64,000 nt of DNA. It comes from Corynebacterium aquatimens (GTDB taxonomy: Bacteria; Actinomycetota; Actinomycetes; Mycobacteriales; Mycobacteriaceae). Under the pieces are notes generated by a model. That model saw only the letters and a program-made list of their open reading frames with translations. It searched no databases and was not told the origin of the DNA. Within the stretch, counting starts at the first letter, position 1, and every line of letters starts with the position of its first letter. The translations under genes and the position numbers were made by a program. Where the stretch lies: contig NZ_CP046980.1 of assembly GCF_030408395.1 (NCBI RefSeq), positions 1,922,001 to 1,986,000 of the forward strand. The letters run 5' to 3'. Positions 53,967-63,974 of this stretch are shown here, piece by piece.

Positions 53967-54236
53967 CTATGCGCGGTAGATCGTGGCCTCGGTGTAGCTG
54001 ATAGAAATTGTTTGCACGATCCGCTGCCGGAGGCTTTCTGGGGCGCGGTCTGCGCAGTTGCAGCGCTTCACCAGTGACCGGATCTCTTCTTCGCGGCCGA
54101 GCTGCCGGAAGCAGTCGGGGCACTTTCTGATGATCGCTCGGATTTCTTCTTTGCGTTCTGCGGTGATGTCCTCATCGAACAGCTCGCACAGCAAAGCGTG
54201 CGCCTCATCATGGTCGATGCAGCAGTCTTGGGCCAT
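53967..54236 (-). CDS. rshA: Anti-sigma factor RshA (zinc-binding family)
   Basis: The protein has 89 residues and directly follows sigH (2 bp gap). Cysteines are at 5, 6, 17, 39, 42, 59 and 61, including the CPDC pair that fits the HxxxCxxC motif of zinc anti-sigma factors. The His position (four before C39) is Ile35, so the first ligand must come from elsewhere, for example H9 or H13. In the family, oxidation releases zinc and frees the sigma factor. Partner and role are inferred from the adjacent sigH. Confidence 0.88.
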   Translation of the reverse strand: MAQDCCIDHDEAHALLCELFDEDITAERKEEIRAIIRKCPDCFRQLGREEEIRSLVKRCNCADRAPESLRQRIVQTISISYTEATIYRA

Positions 54237-54238
54237 GG

Positions 54239-54877
54239 CTAGTTCTCCTGATCGCTTCCCGTGTTGGCAGGGGTGCTACCAACACCGATGCCGCGTTCTT
54301 GTGCTACGTCTTTCAACAACTCGCGGAGCTGTTTTCTTCCGCGGTGGAGCCGGCTCATCACAGTCCCCAATGGGATATTCATCACTTCGGCGATTTCCTT
54401 GTAGGCCAAACCCTCCACGTCGGAGTAGTAGACCACCATCCGGTAATCGTCGTTCAGCGAGTTCATCGCGTCCGCGATTGCGCTGTCCGGCAGGTTCTTC
54501 AAGGCCTCAACTTCCGCCGACTGCAGCCCCGTGGAATCGTGCGAACTGGAGGTATACAGCTGCCGGTCGGTGACGTCTTCCGCTGATGTTTCAATCGGAC
54601 GGCGCTGCTTCTTGCGGTAGTTGTTGATGTAGGTGTTCGTCATAATGCGGTATAGCCAGGCTTTGAGGTTAGTACCGGGTTTGAACGAGTTGAACGCGTT
54701 GAAGGCTTTGAGGTAGGTCTCCTGGACGAGGTCCTCCGCGTCCTGCGGGTTTCTGGTCATCTTTAGCGCGCCACCGTAGAGCTGGTCCAGCAGCGGCATC
54801 GCTTCGTCCGCGAAGCGCTGTGCAAGCTCGGCGTCGGTGGAATCCGCTCGTACTACATCGGCATCAGTTTCAGCCAT
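54239..54877 (-). CDS. sigH: RNA polymerase sigma factor SigH (ECF)
   Basis: The protein has 212 residues from ATG 54877 (MAETDADVV); an open extension to 55066 overlaps ybaK antisense and is rejected. Region 2 shows [17 protein letters not shown] and region 4 shows [20 protein letters not shown]. SigH controls disulphide and heat-stress regulons including thioredoxin genes in Corynebacterium and Mycobacterium. rshA lies 2 bp downstream, so sigma and anti-sigma are co-expressed. It is divergent from ybaK with only 32 bp between starts. Confidence 0.93.
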   Translation of the reverse strand: MAETDADVVRADSTDAELAQRFADEAMPLLDQLYGGALKMTRNPQDAEDLVQETYLKAFNAFNSFKPGTNLKAWLYRIMTNTYINNYRKKQRRPIETSAEDVTDRQLYTSSSHDSTGLQSAEVEALKNLPDSAIADAMNSLNDDYRMVVYYSDVEGLAYKEIAEVMNIPLGTVMSRLHRGRKQLRELLKDVAQERGIGVGSTPANTGSDQEN

Positions 54878-54909
54878 AACTTGGAAGTCTACTTGGTACG
54901 GTGGCGTCC

Positions 54910-55377
54910 ATGGCTTCCAAGACCCCCGCACTGAACGTGCTCGACGCCGCTGGCGTGAGCTACCGCCTCCTGTCCTATGAGGCTGGTAATGACCACTTCG
55001 GAGCGCACGCAGTGGAAGAGCTGGAAATTGACCCCACGCTGGCGCTGAAGACCTTGGTGGTTGCAAACAAGGGTGAATTCGGGGTGTGCTGCGTCCCTAT
55101 TTCCGCGCGGTTGAGTTTGAAGAAGGCGGCCCGCGCACTCGGTTGGAAGACCGCGGCGCTGTCTGATCCCAAGGACGCGCAGCGGGTCACCGGTTACATC
55201 GTGGGCGGGATCTCACCTTTTGGGCAGAAGACCGCCTTGCCCACGTTTGTTAGCAACTCGGTTAAGGACGCTGAACTCATCACCGTTTCCGCCGGCGCGC
55301 GCGGACTCAGCGTCGAAATTTCGCCCCAGCAGCTAATTGACCACGCCGACGGCACCTTCGCGGACCTCGAAGCCTAA
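54910..55377 (+). CDS. ybaK: Cys-tRNA(Pro) deacylase YbaK
   Basis: The protein has 155 residues from ATG 54910. It has the full YbaK fold: [13 protein letters not shown] with the conserved Lys, [21 protein letters not shown] and [19 protein letters not shown]. In the family it hydrolyses mischarged Cys-tRNA(Pro) in trans to prolyl-tRNA synthetase. The start is placed by alignment to the family ([11 protein letters not shown]). Its 3' end overlaps the convergent SRAP gene by 4 bp. Confidence 0.9.
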   Translation: MASKTPALNVLDAAGVSYRLLSYEAGNDHFGAHAVEELEIDPTLALKTLVVANKGEFGVCCVPISARLSLKKAARALGWKTAALSDPKDAQRVTGYIVGGISPFGQKTALPTFVSNSVKDAELITVSAGARGLSVEISPQQLIDHADGTFADLEA

Positions 55378-56063
55378 GCAGGCTCCCGCGTAAATTCACC
55401 CTCGCCGATAAGCTCCGCGTACTCATTACGCACGTTGCCCACCTCTTGTGCTGCCGGGCGCCACTGAAGCGCCTCCGCCATCCGTGACGGGTGAAGTAAC
55501 TCCAGCGCTTCTTCTGGGGTCCCGTGAACCCACGTCGCAATTTCATCAGGGCGCAGAAACAGCGGCAGGCGGTGGTGTAGCCAGGCGATCGCGCCAGTGG
55601 AGTCCGTGGTCACCATCGTTGTGGACAGCTGATCCAAACCCGTGTCCCATAACGCGGCCGCGTACAACAGCCCTTCGTCCGGAGTGATGAAGTACGGCTT
55701 CTTCTCGTGCCATTCGTAGTAGCCGTCGAGCACCATAATGGCCCGGCGCGAGGCAAAGCTGGAGCGGAACGACGGTTTCTCCGCTACCGTCTCTCCGCGC
55801 GCGTTGAACAGCGGCGGGCCGGAATCATCTTTCTTCCAGCTGGGAAAAAGTCCCCAGCGTGCGGGCTCAATAACAGCTTTTGACGCCGCTTCTCCCCCGT
55901 CGAGCTGCTCGAAGCGGATCAACGGCACCGTCTGGGTAGGCGCCACGTTGTACCTCGGCCCCGGCAGCCCCTGCGGGGTCTCTACCGCCTCCACTCCCGG
56001 CAACCGTCCCACTTCGTCTACTAATCCGTCGTCGGTGGTGAAAAGAACAAATCGTCCGCACAT
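55374..56063 (-). CDS. SRAP-domain (HMCES/YedK) abasic-site protein
   Basis: The protein has 229 residues. The start ATG 56063 is fixed by the catalytic Cys2 in MCGRF, which must become the free N-terminus; the open extension upstream to 56327 is antisense to aroA and rejected. Other SRAP motifs are YNVAPTQ, FNARGET, the catalytic Glu in GYYEWH and the His in HHRLPLFL. Such proteins crosslink to abasic sites in single-stranded DNA and shield them. It is divergent from aroA with 34 bp between starts. Confidence 0.92.
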   Translation of the reverse strand: MCGRFVLFTTDDGLVDEVGRLPGVEAVETPQGLPGPRYNVAPTQTVPLIRFEQLDGGEAASKAVIEPARWGLFPSWKKDDSGPPLFNARGETVAEKPSFRSSFASRRAIMVLDGYYEWHEKKPYFITPDEGLLYAAALWDTGLDQLSTTMVTTDSTGAIAWLHHRLPLFLRPDEIATWVHGTPEEALELLHPSRMAEALQWRPAAQEVGNVRNEYAELIGEGEFTREPA

Positions 56064-56097
56064 GGCCACCATTATGCGTGCCGGTAGGATGAGCCGC

Positions 56098-57390
56098 ATG
56101 ACGCAACCGTGGCCCGCGCCGTACCACCCAGACCCCATCACCGCCCGCCAGGTCATTCCAGGATCAAAATCCATGACCAACCGCGCGTACATTCTCACCG
56201 CGCTAGCGGAGGGACCGTCGCGCATCGTGGGGGCGCTGCGCTCCCGCGACACCGACCTCATGCAGTCCGCTCTGGAATCAATGGGTGTGCGCTTCACCAC
56301 GGAACGCATCGGCGACGAGGTTGACATTCACGTCCAGCCCGGCGCGCTGGGCGGCGGAACTGTCGATTGCGGGCTCGCGGGCACTGTCATGCGGTTCGTC
56401 CCGCCGGTTGCGGCTTTCGCGGATTCCGCGGTGCTTTTCGACGGTGATGAGCAGGCGCGCTTACGCCCCATGAGCACCATCCTGGACGCCTTGCGTGGAC
56501 TCGGCGTGACCGTCGCGGGTGACACGCTTCCATTCACGGTGCAGGGTACGGGTTCCGCTCCCGGCGGCACGGTCGAAATCGATGCTTCGGCCAGCTCACA
56601 ATTTGTCTCGGGCCTGCTGTTGTCTGCAGCGCGTTTTGACCACGGGGTGACCGTGGTGCACACCGGCGGCAGCTTGCCTTCCCAACCGCACATTGAAATG
56701 ACCGTCGAGATGCTCGAAGCGGCGGGAGTAGATGTTGCGCAGGAGCGCCGCGCAGAACATCAAAGCTGGACCGTCCAACCGGGTCCGATCGCGGGTCGTA
56801 CATGGGTGATTGAGCCGGACTTGTCTAACGCAACTCCGTTTTTGGCAGCGGCTGCTGTCACTGGGGGCACTGTCACGATCCCGCATTGGCCAACAGCAAC
56901 CACGCAGGCCGGTGACGCGATCCGCGGGATCCTCGAAAACATGGGGGCTCGCGTCGAGCTTGTCGCGGACGGCCCCTCCTACTCCCTGGAAGTCACGGGT
57001 CCATCCGATGGACTACAAGGAATCACCATCGACATGAGTGACATCGGGGAGCTCACACCCACCGTGGCGGCTTTGGCAACACGAGCGCGAACTGAAAGCG
57101 TGCTCACTGGCATTGCTCATCTCCGCGGCCATGAAACCGATAGGCTCGCTGCGCTCACCGCAGAAATCAATGCGCTGGGCGGCAACTGCGAAGAACTACC
57201 GGACGGCATTCGCATCACCCCATCCCCTCTTCACGGCGGACTGTGGCATTCCTACGCTGACCACCGCATGGCAACAGCCGGAGCCATCATCGGCCTGACA
57301 ACCCAGGGCGTTGAGGTAGAAAACATCGAGACCACATCAAAGACATTGCCGGGCTTCGCCGACATGTGGACGGGAATGGTCAATGGCTAG
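56098..57390 (+). CDS. aroA: 3-phosphoshikimate 1-carboxyvinyltransferase (EPSP synthase)
   Basis: The protein has 430 residues from ATG 56098 ([11 protein letters not shown]); an open frame back to 55738 overlaps the SRAP gene and is rejected. The family signatures are [20 protein letters not shown] near the N-terminus, [14 protein letters not shown] in the middle, the catalytic Asp region [11 protein letters not shown] and [14 protein letters not shown]. It makes EPSP from shikimate-3-phosphate and PEP. The last 8 bp overlap rsgA, suggesting co-translation, an order conserved in mycobacteria (Rv3227-Rv3228). Confidence 0.95.
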   Translation: MTQPWPAPYHPDPITARQVIPGSKSMTNRAYILTALAEGPSRIVGALRSRDTDLMQSALESMGVRFTTERIGDEVDIHVQPGALGGGTVDCGLAGTVMRFVPPVAAFADSAVLFDGDEQARLRPMSTILDALRGLGVTVAGDTLPFTVQGTGSAPGGTVEIDASASSQFVSGLLLSAARFDHGVTVVHTGGSLPSQPHIEMTVEMLEAAGVDVAQERRAEHQSWTVQPGPIAGRTWVIEPDLSNATPFLAAAAVTGGTVTIPHWPTATTQAGDAIRGILENMGARVELVADGPSYSLEVTGPSDGLQGITIDMSDIGELTPTVAALATRARTESVLTGIAHLRGHETDRLAALTAEINALGGNCEELPDGIRITPSPLHGGLWHSYADHRMATAGAIIGLTTQGVEVENIETTSKTLPGFADMWTGMVNG

Positions 57391-58390
57391 AGGGCTTCGG
57401 GGGTATGACGAATCCGACGTGCGCGTGCGGCCAGGCAAAGGATCCAGGCCCCGCACCAAGGATCGCCCGAGCCACGACAATGCTGAGCACGGCCTAGTCA
57501 TCACCAAAGACCGCGGGCGCTGGGGCGTTGTGCTTGACAACGAACAGCGCAAGGTTGTCTGCATGCGCGCGCGTGAGCTGGGACGCACGTCTATTGAGGT
57601 CGGCGACCGAGTCGGCGTCGTTGGGGATACATCGGGCCAGAAAGACACCCTCGCCCGCATAGTGAAACGTGAGGAACGATCCTCGGAACTGCGCCGCACG
57701 GCCGATGACACTGACCCCTACGAACGCGTCGTCGTCGCCAATGCTGAGCTGCTGCTTATTGTCTGCGCCGCCGCTGATCCGCCCCCGCGCACCGGATTTG
57801 TTGAACGCGCCCTGATCGCGGCGTTCGTAGGCGGGATCACCCCCATCGTGTGCCTGACTAAAACGGATCTCGCCGATCCCAGCGAGTTCGTTCAAGAGCT
57901 CGCGGATTTGGATGTGACGGTCCTGCGCACCGGCATCGAAGACGACACCCAGGCCTTGGAGGCGGAAATTCACGGCCGGCTCTCCGCCCTGATTGGCCAC
58001 TCCGGCGTTGGTAAATCGACTCTGGTCAACAGGCTTGTCCCTGACGCGAACCGGGAAACGGGCGAAGTATCCGGCGTTGGCAAAGGCCGCCACACGTCCA
58101 CCCAATCGGTGGCACTCCCATTACCCGAGGGCGACGCCGCGGGATGGATCGTGGACACCCCTGGCATCCGTTCGTTCGGGCTTGCTCACGTGTCCTCGGA
58201 CAACGTCATCGAGCCATTCCCAGAACTCGCTGCGGCGGCCGAGAAGTGCCCCCGCGGATGCACTCATGCTGGCCCGCCGGCCGACCCAGAGTGCGCATGG
58301 GATGAGTTTCCTGCCGATTCGCCTTTAGGACGGCGCGTCGAAGGCGTGCGCCGCTTGCTCGCGGCGCTGCGCAGTAATGAGACGTATTAA
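57383..58390 (+). CDS. rsgA: Ribosome small-subunit GTPase RsgA
   Basis: The protein has 335 residues. The circularly permuted GTPase order is evident: G4 LTKTD precedes G1 GHSGVGKS, then the HTST-type switch (GRHTSTQSV) and G3 DTPG. An N-terminal OB domain ([20 protein letters not shown]) and a C-terminal zinc knuckle ([16 protein letters not shown]) complete the protein. It acts in late 30S maturation. It overlaps aroA by 8 bp and the convergent DUF6912 gene by 4 bp. Confidence 0.93.
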   Translation: MARGLRGYDESDVRVRPGKGSRPRTKDRPSHDNAEHGLVITKDRGRWGVVLDNEQRKVVCMRARELGRTSIEVGDRVGVVGDTSGQKDTLARIVKREERSSELRRTADDTDPYERVVVANAELLLIVCAAADPPPRTGFVERALIAAFVGGITPIVCLTKTDLADPSEFVQELADLDVTVLRTGIEDDTQALEAEIHGRLSALIGHSGVGKSTLVNRLVPDANRETGEVSGVGKGRHTSTQSVALPLPEGDAAGWIVDTPGIRSFGLAHVSSDNVIEPFPELAAAAEKCPRGCTHAGPPADPECAWDEFPADSPLGRRVEGVRRLLAALRSNETY

Positions 58391-58902
58391 TCCGTCTCTG
58401 CCGACCCCATCAGCACCAAAAAACCCAGCTCATCAGGGTGGTAGAACGCGAGGTAATTGTCTTGCGCATCCCCCACCGTGAGCTCAGCATCCTCGTCGCC
58501 CAAATCCGCTGCATCCACGCATTCAATCGCTTTCGCGGTCGCGGCCTCTGAGCCTTCGATGTCCACGTGGATCGCGGCAACATTCGCGACCTCTACTGGC
58601 ACAGCGAGCTTAACGACGGCCTCCCCCATGTCTGGATTGGCCGCAACCGCGGAATCATCCACATCCGCGGAGATGACCACCCGGCGGTGCGGGAACACCT
58701 CATCACCGATCGCGAGTAGACGAATGGACGCGAGAGCAGCCTCGTCGAAAGCAACCGCTTCGAGCTCTTCATCATCACCAGCCGTGTAAAAGTCCCTGAG
58801 GGCTTCCGTGACCGCGAAACCCCACCCACTGCGGGGATGAATCAACCCATCGCTTTCCAACTGGGCAAGCATGGAAAACGTTGCCGGGATGTACACGCGC
58901 AC
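58387..58902 (-). CDS. DUF6912-like actinobacterial protein
   Basis: The protein has 171 residues from GTG (MRVYIPATFSMLAQLES…). The pattern WGFAVTEALRDFYTAGDDEELEAVAFDEAALASIRLLA followed by RRVVISADV is that of a conserved actinobacterial family of unknown function. No catalytic motif is seen. It shares one base with the stop of the HAD gene (TAGTG), so the two are translationally coupled. Confidence 0.7.
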   Translation of the reverse strand: MRVYIPATFSMLAQLESDGLIHPRSGWGFAVTEALRDFYTAGDDEELEAVAFDEAALASIRLLAIGDEVFPHRRVVISADVDDSAVAANPDMGEAVVKLAVPVEVANVAAIHVDIEGSEAATAKAIECVDAADLGDEDAELTVGDAQDNYLAFYHPDELGFLVLMGSAETD

Positions 58903-59348
58903 TAGAACTCGCCCTCAATGCCTAAAAGCGACTGGATTTCTACCACCGTGCGATCAAACGCGGTGTGGAGGATCCCGATCATCCCGTACTCAATCGCACC
59001 GTGGACATTGGAAATGTTGTCATCGATCATGGTGCACTTTTCCAGCGGAACGTCGATTGCATCCGCTGCTGCTTGGAACGCAGCACGCTCAGGTTTTTCG
59101 GCGCCAACCTCACCAGAAAGAACCACCGCGTCTACAACGCCACGGAACTCCCATTCACGGATGTGGTCAGCCGCCGGGCCGCCCTCATCATTCGACAGGA
59201 TGGCGGTAGCCACTCCCTCTTCACGCACAACCTTGAAAAGGTCGCGCCAACGACGCGCGTCTTCATCATCAACGTCGAGCACACCGACGTAATCGACGAT
59301 CAAGCCCTGGACTTGGCCTGAACCATTTCCGCTGCTGGTTTCCGGCAT
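58902..59348 (-). CDS. HAD-family hydrolase
   Basis: The protein has 148 residues from ATG 59348 (MPETSSGNGSG). Motif I reads LIVDYVGVLD, with the nucleophile Asp present but Val at the usual second Asp (many HADs of the DYGGVL type have Gly there). Motif II is ILSND, motif III GAEKPERAAF and motif IV TMIDDNISNVHGA. It is short, with almost no cap domain. Substrate unknown. First gene of a two-gene unit with the DUF6912 gene. Confidence 0.82.
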   Translation of the reverse strand: MPETSSGNGSGQVQGLIVDYVGVLDVDDEDARRWRDLFKVVREEGVATAILSNDEGGPAADHIREWEFRGVVDAVVLSGEVGAEKPERAAFQAAADAIDVPLEKCTMIDDNISNVHGAIEYGMIGILHTAFDRTVVEIQSLLGIEGEF

Positions 59349-59489
59349 GACGTGTTTAAGCCTCCCACACGATTTGAGCTGAGGTGGAAGACCATTGCGG
59401 TGGTCTTCCATGCGTGCCACAATGATACCCAAGCCCACGTCGCGTCTGCTGTTGGAGATTTTTCTCCCCATTTATTTGGAGCAACGCTG

Positions 59490-59858
59490 ATGAATTCTTT
59501 TTATCCTGTCCCCGGTCACACGCACGTTTCCGTGCTCGTGCCCCGCGCACGCAAACCCGGTGCCCCGCCCCGCCCGGATGAGCAGCCTTCGCTGTCACCT
59601 TTAGTGCGGGTAGCCCTTGACGCAACGTTCGGCATACGACAGGTAGCAGATCTACGCAACCACCAATTCGCCGCCGTCGTTCGCGCACATGTCGGCGCCC
59701 GGCAACGCCGCGGGTTACAAAAAGGACCCGTCACGATTTTATCCAGCCACGCCTCCGACACTGGCGAATTTTGTGGCACCGCGACCTGCGGGGAAGAGGT
59801 CTACGGTTGGGTCGGCTCCGTCAAGAACGGAAAGCTCGAATCGTTCCGGGTCCTGTGA
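59490..59858 (+). CDS. Rv3235-like small protein
   Basis: The protein has 122 residues from ATG 59490 (MNSFYPVPGHTH…), chosen because GGAG lies just upstream; the open frame back to 59352 lacks a binding site. The Pro/Arg-rich N-terminus and the C-terminal EEVYGWVGSVKNGKLESFRVL fit the Rv3235 family found beside secA in Corynebacteriales. Some family members are annotated as SecA-associated, but no function is established. It converges with secA. Confidence 0.65.
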   Translation: MNSFYPVPGHTHVSVLVPRARKPGAPPRPDEQPSLSPLVRVALDATFGIRQVADLRNHQFAAVVRAHVGARQRRGLQKGPVTILSSHASDTGEFCGTATCGEEVYGWVGSVKNGKLESFRVL

Positions 59859-59870
59859 ACTGCTGGTGGT

Positions 59871-59920
59871 CTAGGCCTGCGTGACGGTGGTCTTCCGCTA
59901 GGCCTGCGTGACGGTGGTCT
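59871..59920. repeat. Direct repeat duplicating the 3' end of secA
   Basis: A 23-bp sequence beginning CTAGGCCTGCGTGACG occurs at 59871-59893 and again at 59898-59920 (period 27 bp). The right copy is the last codons and stop of secA; the left copy is a duplicate just downstream of the gene. Confidence 0.85.
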
Positions 59921-62444
59921 CGCCACCGTCACGCTCGAACTGCTTGCGCAGCATGAACAGCTGGCGGACGGTTTCTTCCTTCACGGAATCGTTCATCGCG
60001 TTGAACATGTCGCCGCCCTCCTTCTGGTACTCGACCAGCGGGTCGCGCTGTGCCATCGCGCGCAGCCCGATGCCTTCCTTCAGGTAGTCCATCTCGTACA
60101 GGTGCTCGCGCCACTGGGTATCGATGATCGGCAGGATCACCATGCGCTCAACCTCACGCATCTGATCCTCGCCACCGATCGCAGAAATCTGCTCTTCAAG
60201 CGCGTCGTACTGCTCCTGCGCATCCTTGGTAACGGCCTTGCGCAGCTGTTCGGCGGTCAGCTCACCCTTGCGGCCGTACTCAGTGCCATCAATCAGTTCC
60301 TGGTAGCTCATCGTCGGGCCGTAGAGCGACTCCAGCGCGCTCCAGAGCTCGTCCATGTCCCAGTCCTCGACGTAGCCTTCAACGGTTGCGCCATCGACGT
60401 ACGCGGCAACCGTATCGTCGATCATGCGGCGAATCTGGGACTTGATGTCCTTTGCCGCCATGATGTCCTGGCGCTCGCGGTACACGACCTTGCGCTGCTC
60501 ATTGAGCACCTCGTCATACTTCAAGACGTTCTTACGGGTCTCAAAGTTCTGGTTCTCCACCTGCGATTGAGCGTTCTTAATGGAGTTGGACACGATCTTC
60601 GCCTCGATCGGGACATCGTCCGGCACGTTCAGGCGGTTCATCATGTTTTCCATCGACTGGCCCACGAAGCGGACCATCAGGTCATCGCGCATGGACAAGT
60701 AGAAACGCGACTCACCCGGGTCACCCTGTCGGCCAGAGCGACCACGAAGCTGGTTGTCAATGCGGCGGGACTCGTGGCGCTCCGTACCAATCACGTACAG
60801 ACCGCCAGCCTCACGCACCTCGTCGCCAAGCTTCTTGGAGCGTTCCTTCGCCTTCGGCAGCTCCTCGTCCCAGGCCTCTTGGTACGCCTCTTCATCCTCG
60901 AAGGGATCCAGTCCGCGTTCCTTGAGCTTGTGCTCCACCAAAACTTCGGGGTTACCACCAAGCACGATGTCTGTACCACGGCCGGCCATGTTGGTGGACA
61001 CCGTCACGGTTCCCGGAAGACCCGCCTCAGCAATAATGCGGCCTTCCTCCTCGTGGTGCTTCGCGTTCAAAACGTTGTGCTTAACGCCCTTGCGATTCAG
61101 CAGCTGGGAAAGGTACTCGGAACGCTCCACAGAAGTCGTACCCACGAGCACCGGCTGGCCGTTCTCCACGTGTTCTGCGATGTCCTCGGCGACGGCAGCG
61201 AACTTCGCTTCCTGGGTCTTGAAGATCATGTCGCTGCGGTCACGGCGGATCATCGGTTTGTTCGTTGGGATCGGAACAACGCCCAGCTTATAAATCTGGT
61301 GCAGCTCCGCAGCCTCAGTCTCTGCGGTACCGGTCATGCCTGCGAGTTTGTCGTAGAGACGGAAGTAGTTCTGCAGCGTGATTGTCGCCAGAGTCTGGTT
61401 CTCGTTTTTGATCTCAACGCTCTCTTTGGCCTCGATGGCCTGGTGCATGCCCTCGTTGTAGCGACGGCCCGGCAGAATACGGCCGGTGAACGAGTCCACG
61501 ATCAGCACCTCGCCCTGACGGACGATGTAATCCTTGTCGCGTTCGAAGAGTTCCTTCGCCTTAATAGCGTTGTTTAAGTAGCTCACCAAGGAGGAGTTTT
61601 CCGGCGAGTACAGGTTGTCGATGCCCAGCTGGTCCTCGACGAACTCCACGCCCTCCTCGGACACACCGATCGTGCGCTTGCGCTTGTCCACCTCGTAGTG
61701 AATGCCCTCGCGCATACGGGGCGCGAGCTGAGCAAACACGGTGTAGAACTGGCTGGTCGAGTCCGTCGGACCAGAAATAATCAGCGGCGTACGGGCCTCG
61801 TCGATAAGGATCGAGTCAACCTCATCGACGATCGCGAAGTTGTGGCCGCGCTGCACCATCTCGTCCGTGGAGCGCGTCATGTTGTCGCGCAGGTAGTCGA
61901 AGCCCAACTCATTGTTGGTTCCGTACGTAATATCTGCGTCGTACGCCTTCTTGCGTTCCGGCGGGCGCATCTCCGAAAGAATCACGCCGACCTCAAGACC
62001 AAGGAAGTGGTGAACACGACCCATCATCTCGGCGTCACGCTTGGCCAAGTAGTCGTTCACAGTCACGATGTGAACGCCCTTGCCACTTAGGCCGTTGAGG
62101 TACGCGGGAAGCACCGCGGTCAGGGTCTTGCCCTCACCGGTCTTCATCTCCGCGACGTTTCCGAAGTGCAGGGCGGCGCCACCCATAACCTGCACCTTGA
62201 AGTGCTTCTGCCCCAAGACGCGCCAGGACGCCTCGCGAGCGGTAGCGAAGGCGTCCAGCAGAATGTCGTCGAGGCTCTTGCCGTCAGCAAGAGCCTCTTT
62301 GAACTCGGCGGTCTTGGCCTTGAGCTCCTCATCCGTCAGCTTCTCGTACTCTGACTCGAGCGCAATGACCTGGTCCGCGATCTTAGACAGACGCTTCACC
62401 GTCCGGCCTTCGCCGGCGCGCAGCAGCTTGGACAAACCAAACAC
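59898..62444 (-). CDS. secA: Preprotein translocase ATPase SecA
   Basis: The protein has 848 residues, the length of actinobacterial SecA1. Walker A is [11 protein letters not shown], Walker B is [15 protein letters not shown], and other helicase motifs are [14 protein letters not shown] and [13 protein letters not shown]. The preprotein crosslinking and scaffold domains are present; the C-terminal zinc-binding tail is absent, as usual for this group. It drives Sec-dependent export at the membrane. It starts 89 bp after hpf on the same strand. Confidence 0.96.
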   Translation of the reverse strand: MFGLSKLLRAGEGRTVKRLSKIADQVIALESEYEKLTDEELKAKTAEFKEALADGKSLDDILLDAFATAREASWRVLGQKHFKVQVMGGAALHFGNVAEMKTGEGKTLTAVLPAYLNGLSGKGVHIVTVNDYLAKRDAEMMGRVHHFLGLEVGVILSEMRPPERKKAYDADITYGTNNELGFDYLRDNMTRSTDEMVQRGHNFAIVDEVDSILIDEARTPLIISGPTDSTSQFYTVFAQLAPRMREGIHYEVDKRKRTIGVSEEGVEFVEDQLGIDNLYSPENSSLVSYLNNAIKAKELFERDKDYIVRQGEVLIVDSFTGRILPGRRYNEGMHQAIEAKESVEIKNENQTLATITLQNYFRLYDKLAGMTGTAETEAAELHQIYKLGVVPIPTNKPMIRRDRSDMIFKTQEAKFAAVAEDIAEHVENGQPVLVGTTSVERSEYLSQLLNRKGVKHNVLNAKHHEEEGRIIAEAGLPGTVTVSTNMAGRGTDIVLGGNPEVLVEHKLKERGLDPFEDEEAYQEAWDEELPKAKERSKKLGDEVREAGGLYVIGTERHESRRIDNQLRGRSGRQGDPGESRFYLSMRDDLMVRFVGQSMENMMNRLNVPDDVPIEAKIVSNSIKNAQSQVENQNFETRKNVLKYDEVLNEQRKVVYRERQDIMAAKDIKSQIRRMIDDTVAAYVDGATVEGYVEDWDMDELWSALESLYGPTMSYQELIDGTEYGRKGELTAEQLRKAVTKDAQEQYDALEEQISAIGGEDQMREVERMVILPIIDTQWREHLYEMDYLKEGIGLRAMAQRDPLVEYQKEGGDMFNAMNDSVKEETVRQLFMLRKQFERDGGETTVTQA

Positions 62445-62533
62445 GTGTCGTACTTCCTTTGTAAATAGCTGTTTATCTAAAGGGCTATTGTACGCACGAC
62501 ACGCGTTAGGCCAATCTTCAGTCTCTAGTCCCT

Positions 62534-63223
62534 CTACTCTTTGGTCTCTTCAACACCCTCTTCAACGAGAGTGATCAGACCGTAGTCGTAGGCACGACGG
62601 CGGTACACCACGGACGGGCGTCCGGTCTCAGAGTTGATGAAGAGGTAGAAGTCGTGCCCCACCAGCTCCATTTCGCTGAGAGCATCGTCCACGCTCATCG
62701 GGGTAGCCGGGTGCTCCTTGGTACGCACGATGTGCCCAGGAGTCTGGTCCTCGACCTTATCCGCGTACGGGTCAACGTCGTAGTAGTTCTGTTGCGGCAC
62801 GCGTGCCTCGTGTGCCTCCGCAACCAAGTCAGCGGCAATCTGGCCAGCGGACTTCGGTGCACGGTGGCCCGAGCGGGAAATCTCGCGGCGGACCTTCACC
62901 TTGCGCAGGGAGCGCTCCATCTTGCCAATGGCGGATTCCAGAGCAGCGTAGAAGCTGTCCTCTTTCGCCTCAGCGCGGGCGAGGTGGCCCTTGCCGGTAG
63001 CGGTGATCTGGATACGGTTTGCGCGAGCCTCACGGCGTGGGTTCGGCTCGTGCTGCAGCTCAACGTGGAAGAACGTCAGGGTCGGATCGAGTTTTTCGAT
63101 CTTGGCCAGCTTGGTGTTCACACGCTCTTGGAAGTGTTCGGGCACCTCCACGTTGCGGCCCGTGATGGTCACCTGAGCCTCAGGGCTCAAGGTTGCTCGT
63201 GCATTGTCGTCGGCAGAAGTCAT
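62534..63223 (-). CDS. hpf: Long-form ribosome hibernation-promoting factor
   Basis: The protein has 229 residues from ATG 63223 (MTSADDNA), preceded by GGGAGG; upstream in-frame starts at 63229 and 63265 are less well placed. The N-terminal domain ([21 protein letters not shown]…) binds the 30S decoding region. A linker follows, and the C-terminal dimerisation domain ([20 protein letters not shown]) drives 100S formation in the long form. The position upstream of secA is conserved (Rv3241c-Rv3240c). Confidence 0.93.
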   Translation of the reverse strand: MTSADDNARATLSPEAQVTITGRNVEVPEHFQERVNTKLAKIEKLDPTLTFFHVELQHEPNPRREARANRIQITATGKGHLARAEAKEDSFYAALESAIGKMERSLRKVKVRREISRSGHRAPKSAGQIAADLVAEAHEARVPQQNYYDVDPYADKVEDQTPGHIVRTKEHPATPMSVDDALSEMELVGHDFYLFINSETGRPSVVYRRRAYDYGLITLVEEGVEETKE

Positions 63224-63347
63224 CTGCATCCTCCCTACTAGTGAACCGTACTTTTTCACCAACATTTCTATTGGTGTGGTTCACCTAAATTATACCTAAT
63301 GTTAATTCTCCGATGTCGCGCGGCCTGCCTCTTTTAATTCACCTTCA

Positions 63348-63974
63348 TCACGCCGCGGAGAGCACAAGGCATGCCGCAACGTCTCCCCCATGAGCGAGCA
63401 GCGTAGCGACGGAAGATTCCAACGTAGCGCCGGTAGTTACTACGTCATCTACCACGATTAACGGTCCGGCAAGCGCCGCTTCAAAACCGGGCTCAAGCTC
63501 AAGATTTGTGGCGATGTTAGTGCGCCGCGCAGCAGCAGAGAGCTGGGCTTGATCGGCGGTGCCTTCACGAAGCGCCAACACCGGCACCGTCGGGTACCCG
63601 CTGTGGCGACACATCGCCGTGACGTGATCGCCGCCGCGAGCACGCGCAGAACTCGGTCTGGTCGGGGCCGGCACGAGCGTCGCACCGTAGGGGATCTCCC
63701 CGCGCGCTTCTTCATACTGCAACGCTGCGGATAGAACAGCACCTATATGGCGGCGCACCGCCATATTGTTGTGCTCCTTCATGGCCAAAATCACGGCCCG
63801 GTGTGGATCCGCGTACGGCCCCAGGGCGAACACAGGTACCAGCGGATTCACGGCTGGGGAAACGCGGTACGGAGGCGAGGCTAAGCCGCGCTTGCACCGC
63901 GAGCAGAGGTGATCGCCCGGGGCGCCGCAGCCCGCGCACCGCCGCGGAATGATCAGCTCCCCTAGCGAGTGCAC
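63348..63974 (-). CDS. comF: ComF family phosphoribosyltransferase-like protein
   Basis: The protein has 208 residues. The N-terminal zinc finger CAGCGAPGDHLCSRC is followed by a phosphoribosyltransferase fold with the PRPP loop IVVDDVVTTGAT near the C-terminus and RRTNIATNLEL before it. In naturally competent bacteria ComF helps handle incoming DNA; its role in corynebacteria is not known. The upstream gene lies mostly outside the window: its last codons may be 63983-64000 (frame ending with TAG just before comF), too short to identify. Confidence 0.88.
   Translation of the reverse strand: MHSLGELIIPRRCAGCGAPGDHLCSRCKRGLASPPYRVSPAVNPLVPVFALGPYADPHRAVILAMKEHNNMAVRRHIGAVLSAALQYEEARGEIPYGATLVPAPTRPSSARARGGDHVTAMCRHSGYPTVPVLALREGTADQAQLSAAARRTNIATNLELEPGFEAALAGPLIVVDDVVTTGATLESSVATLLAHGGDVAACLVLSAA

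Noticed and set aside
60102..61577. 491-codon open frame antisense to secA
   Set aside because: It arises the same way from secA codon use. The composition is Leu/His/Arg-rich with no recognisable domain, and secA is unmistakable.
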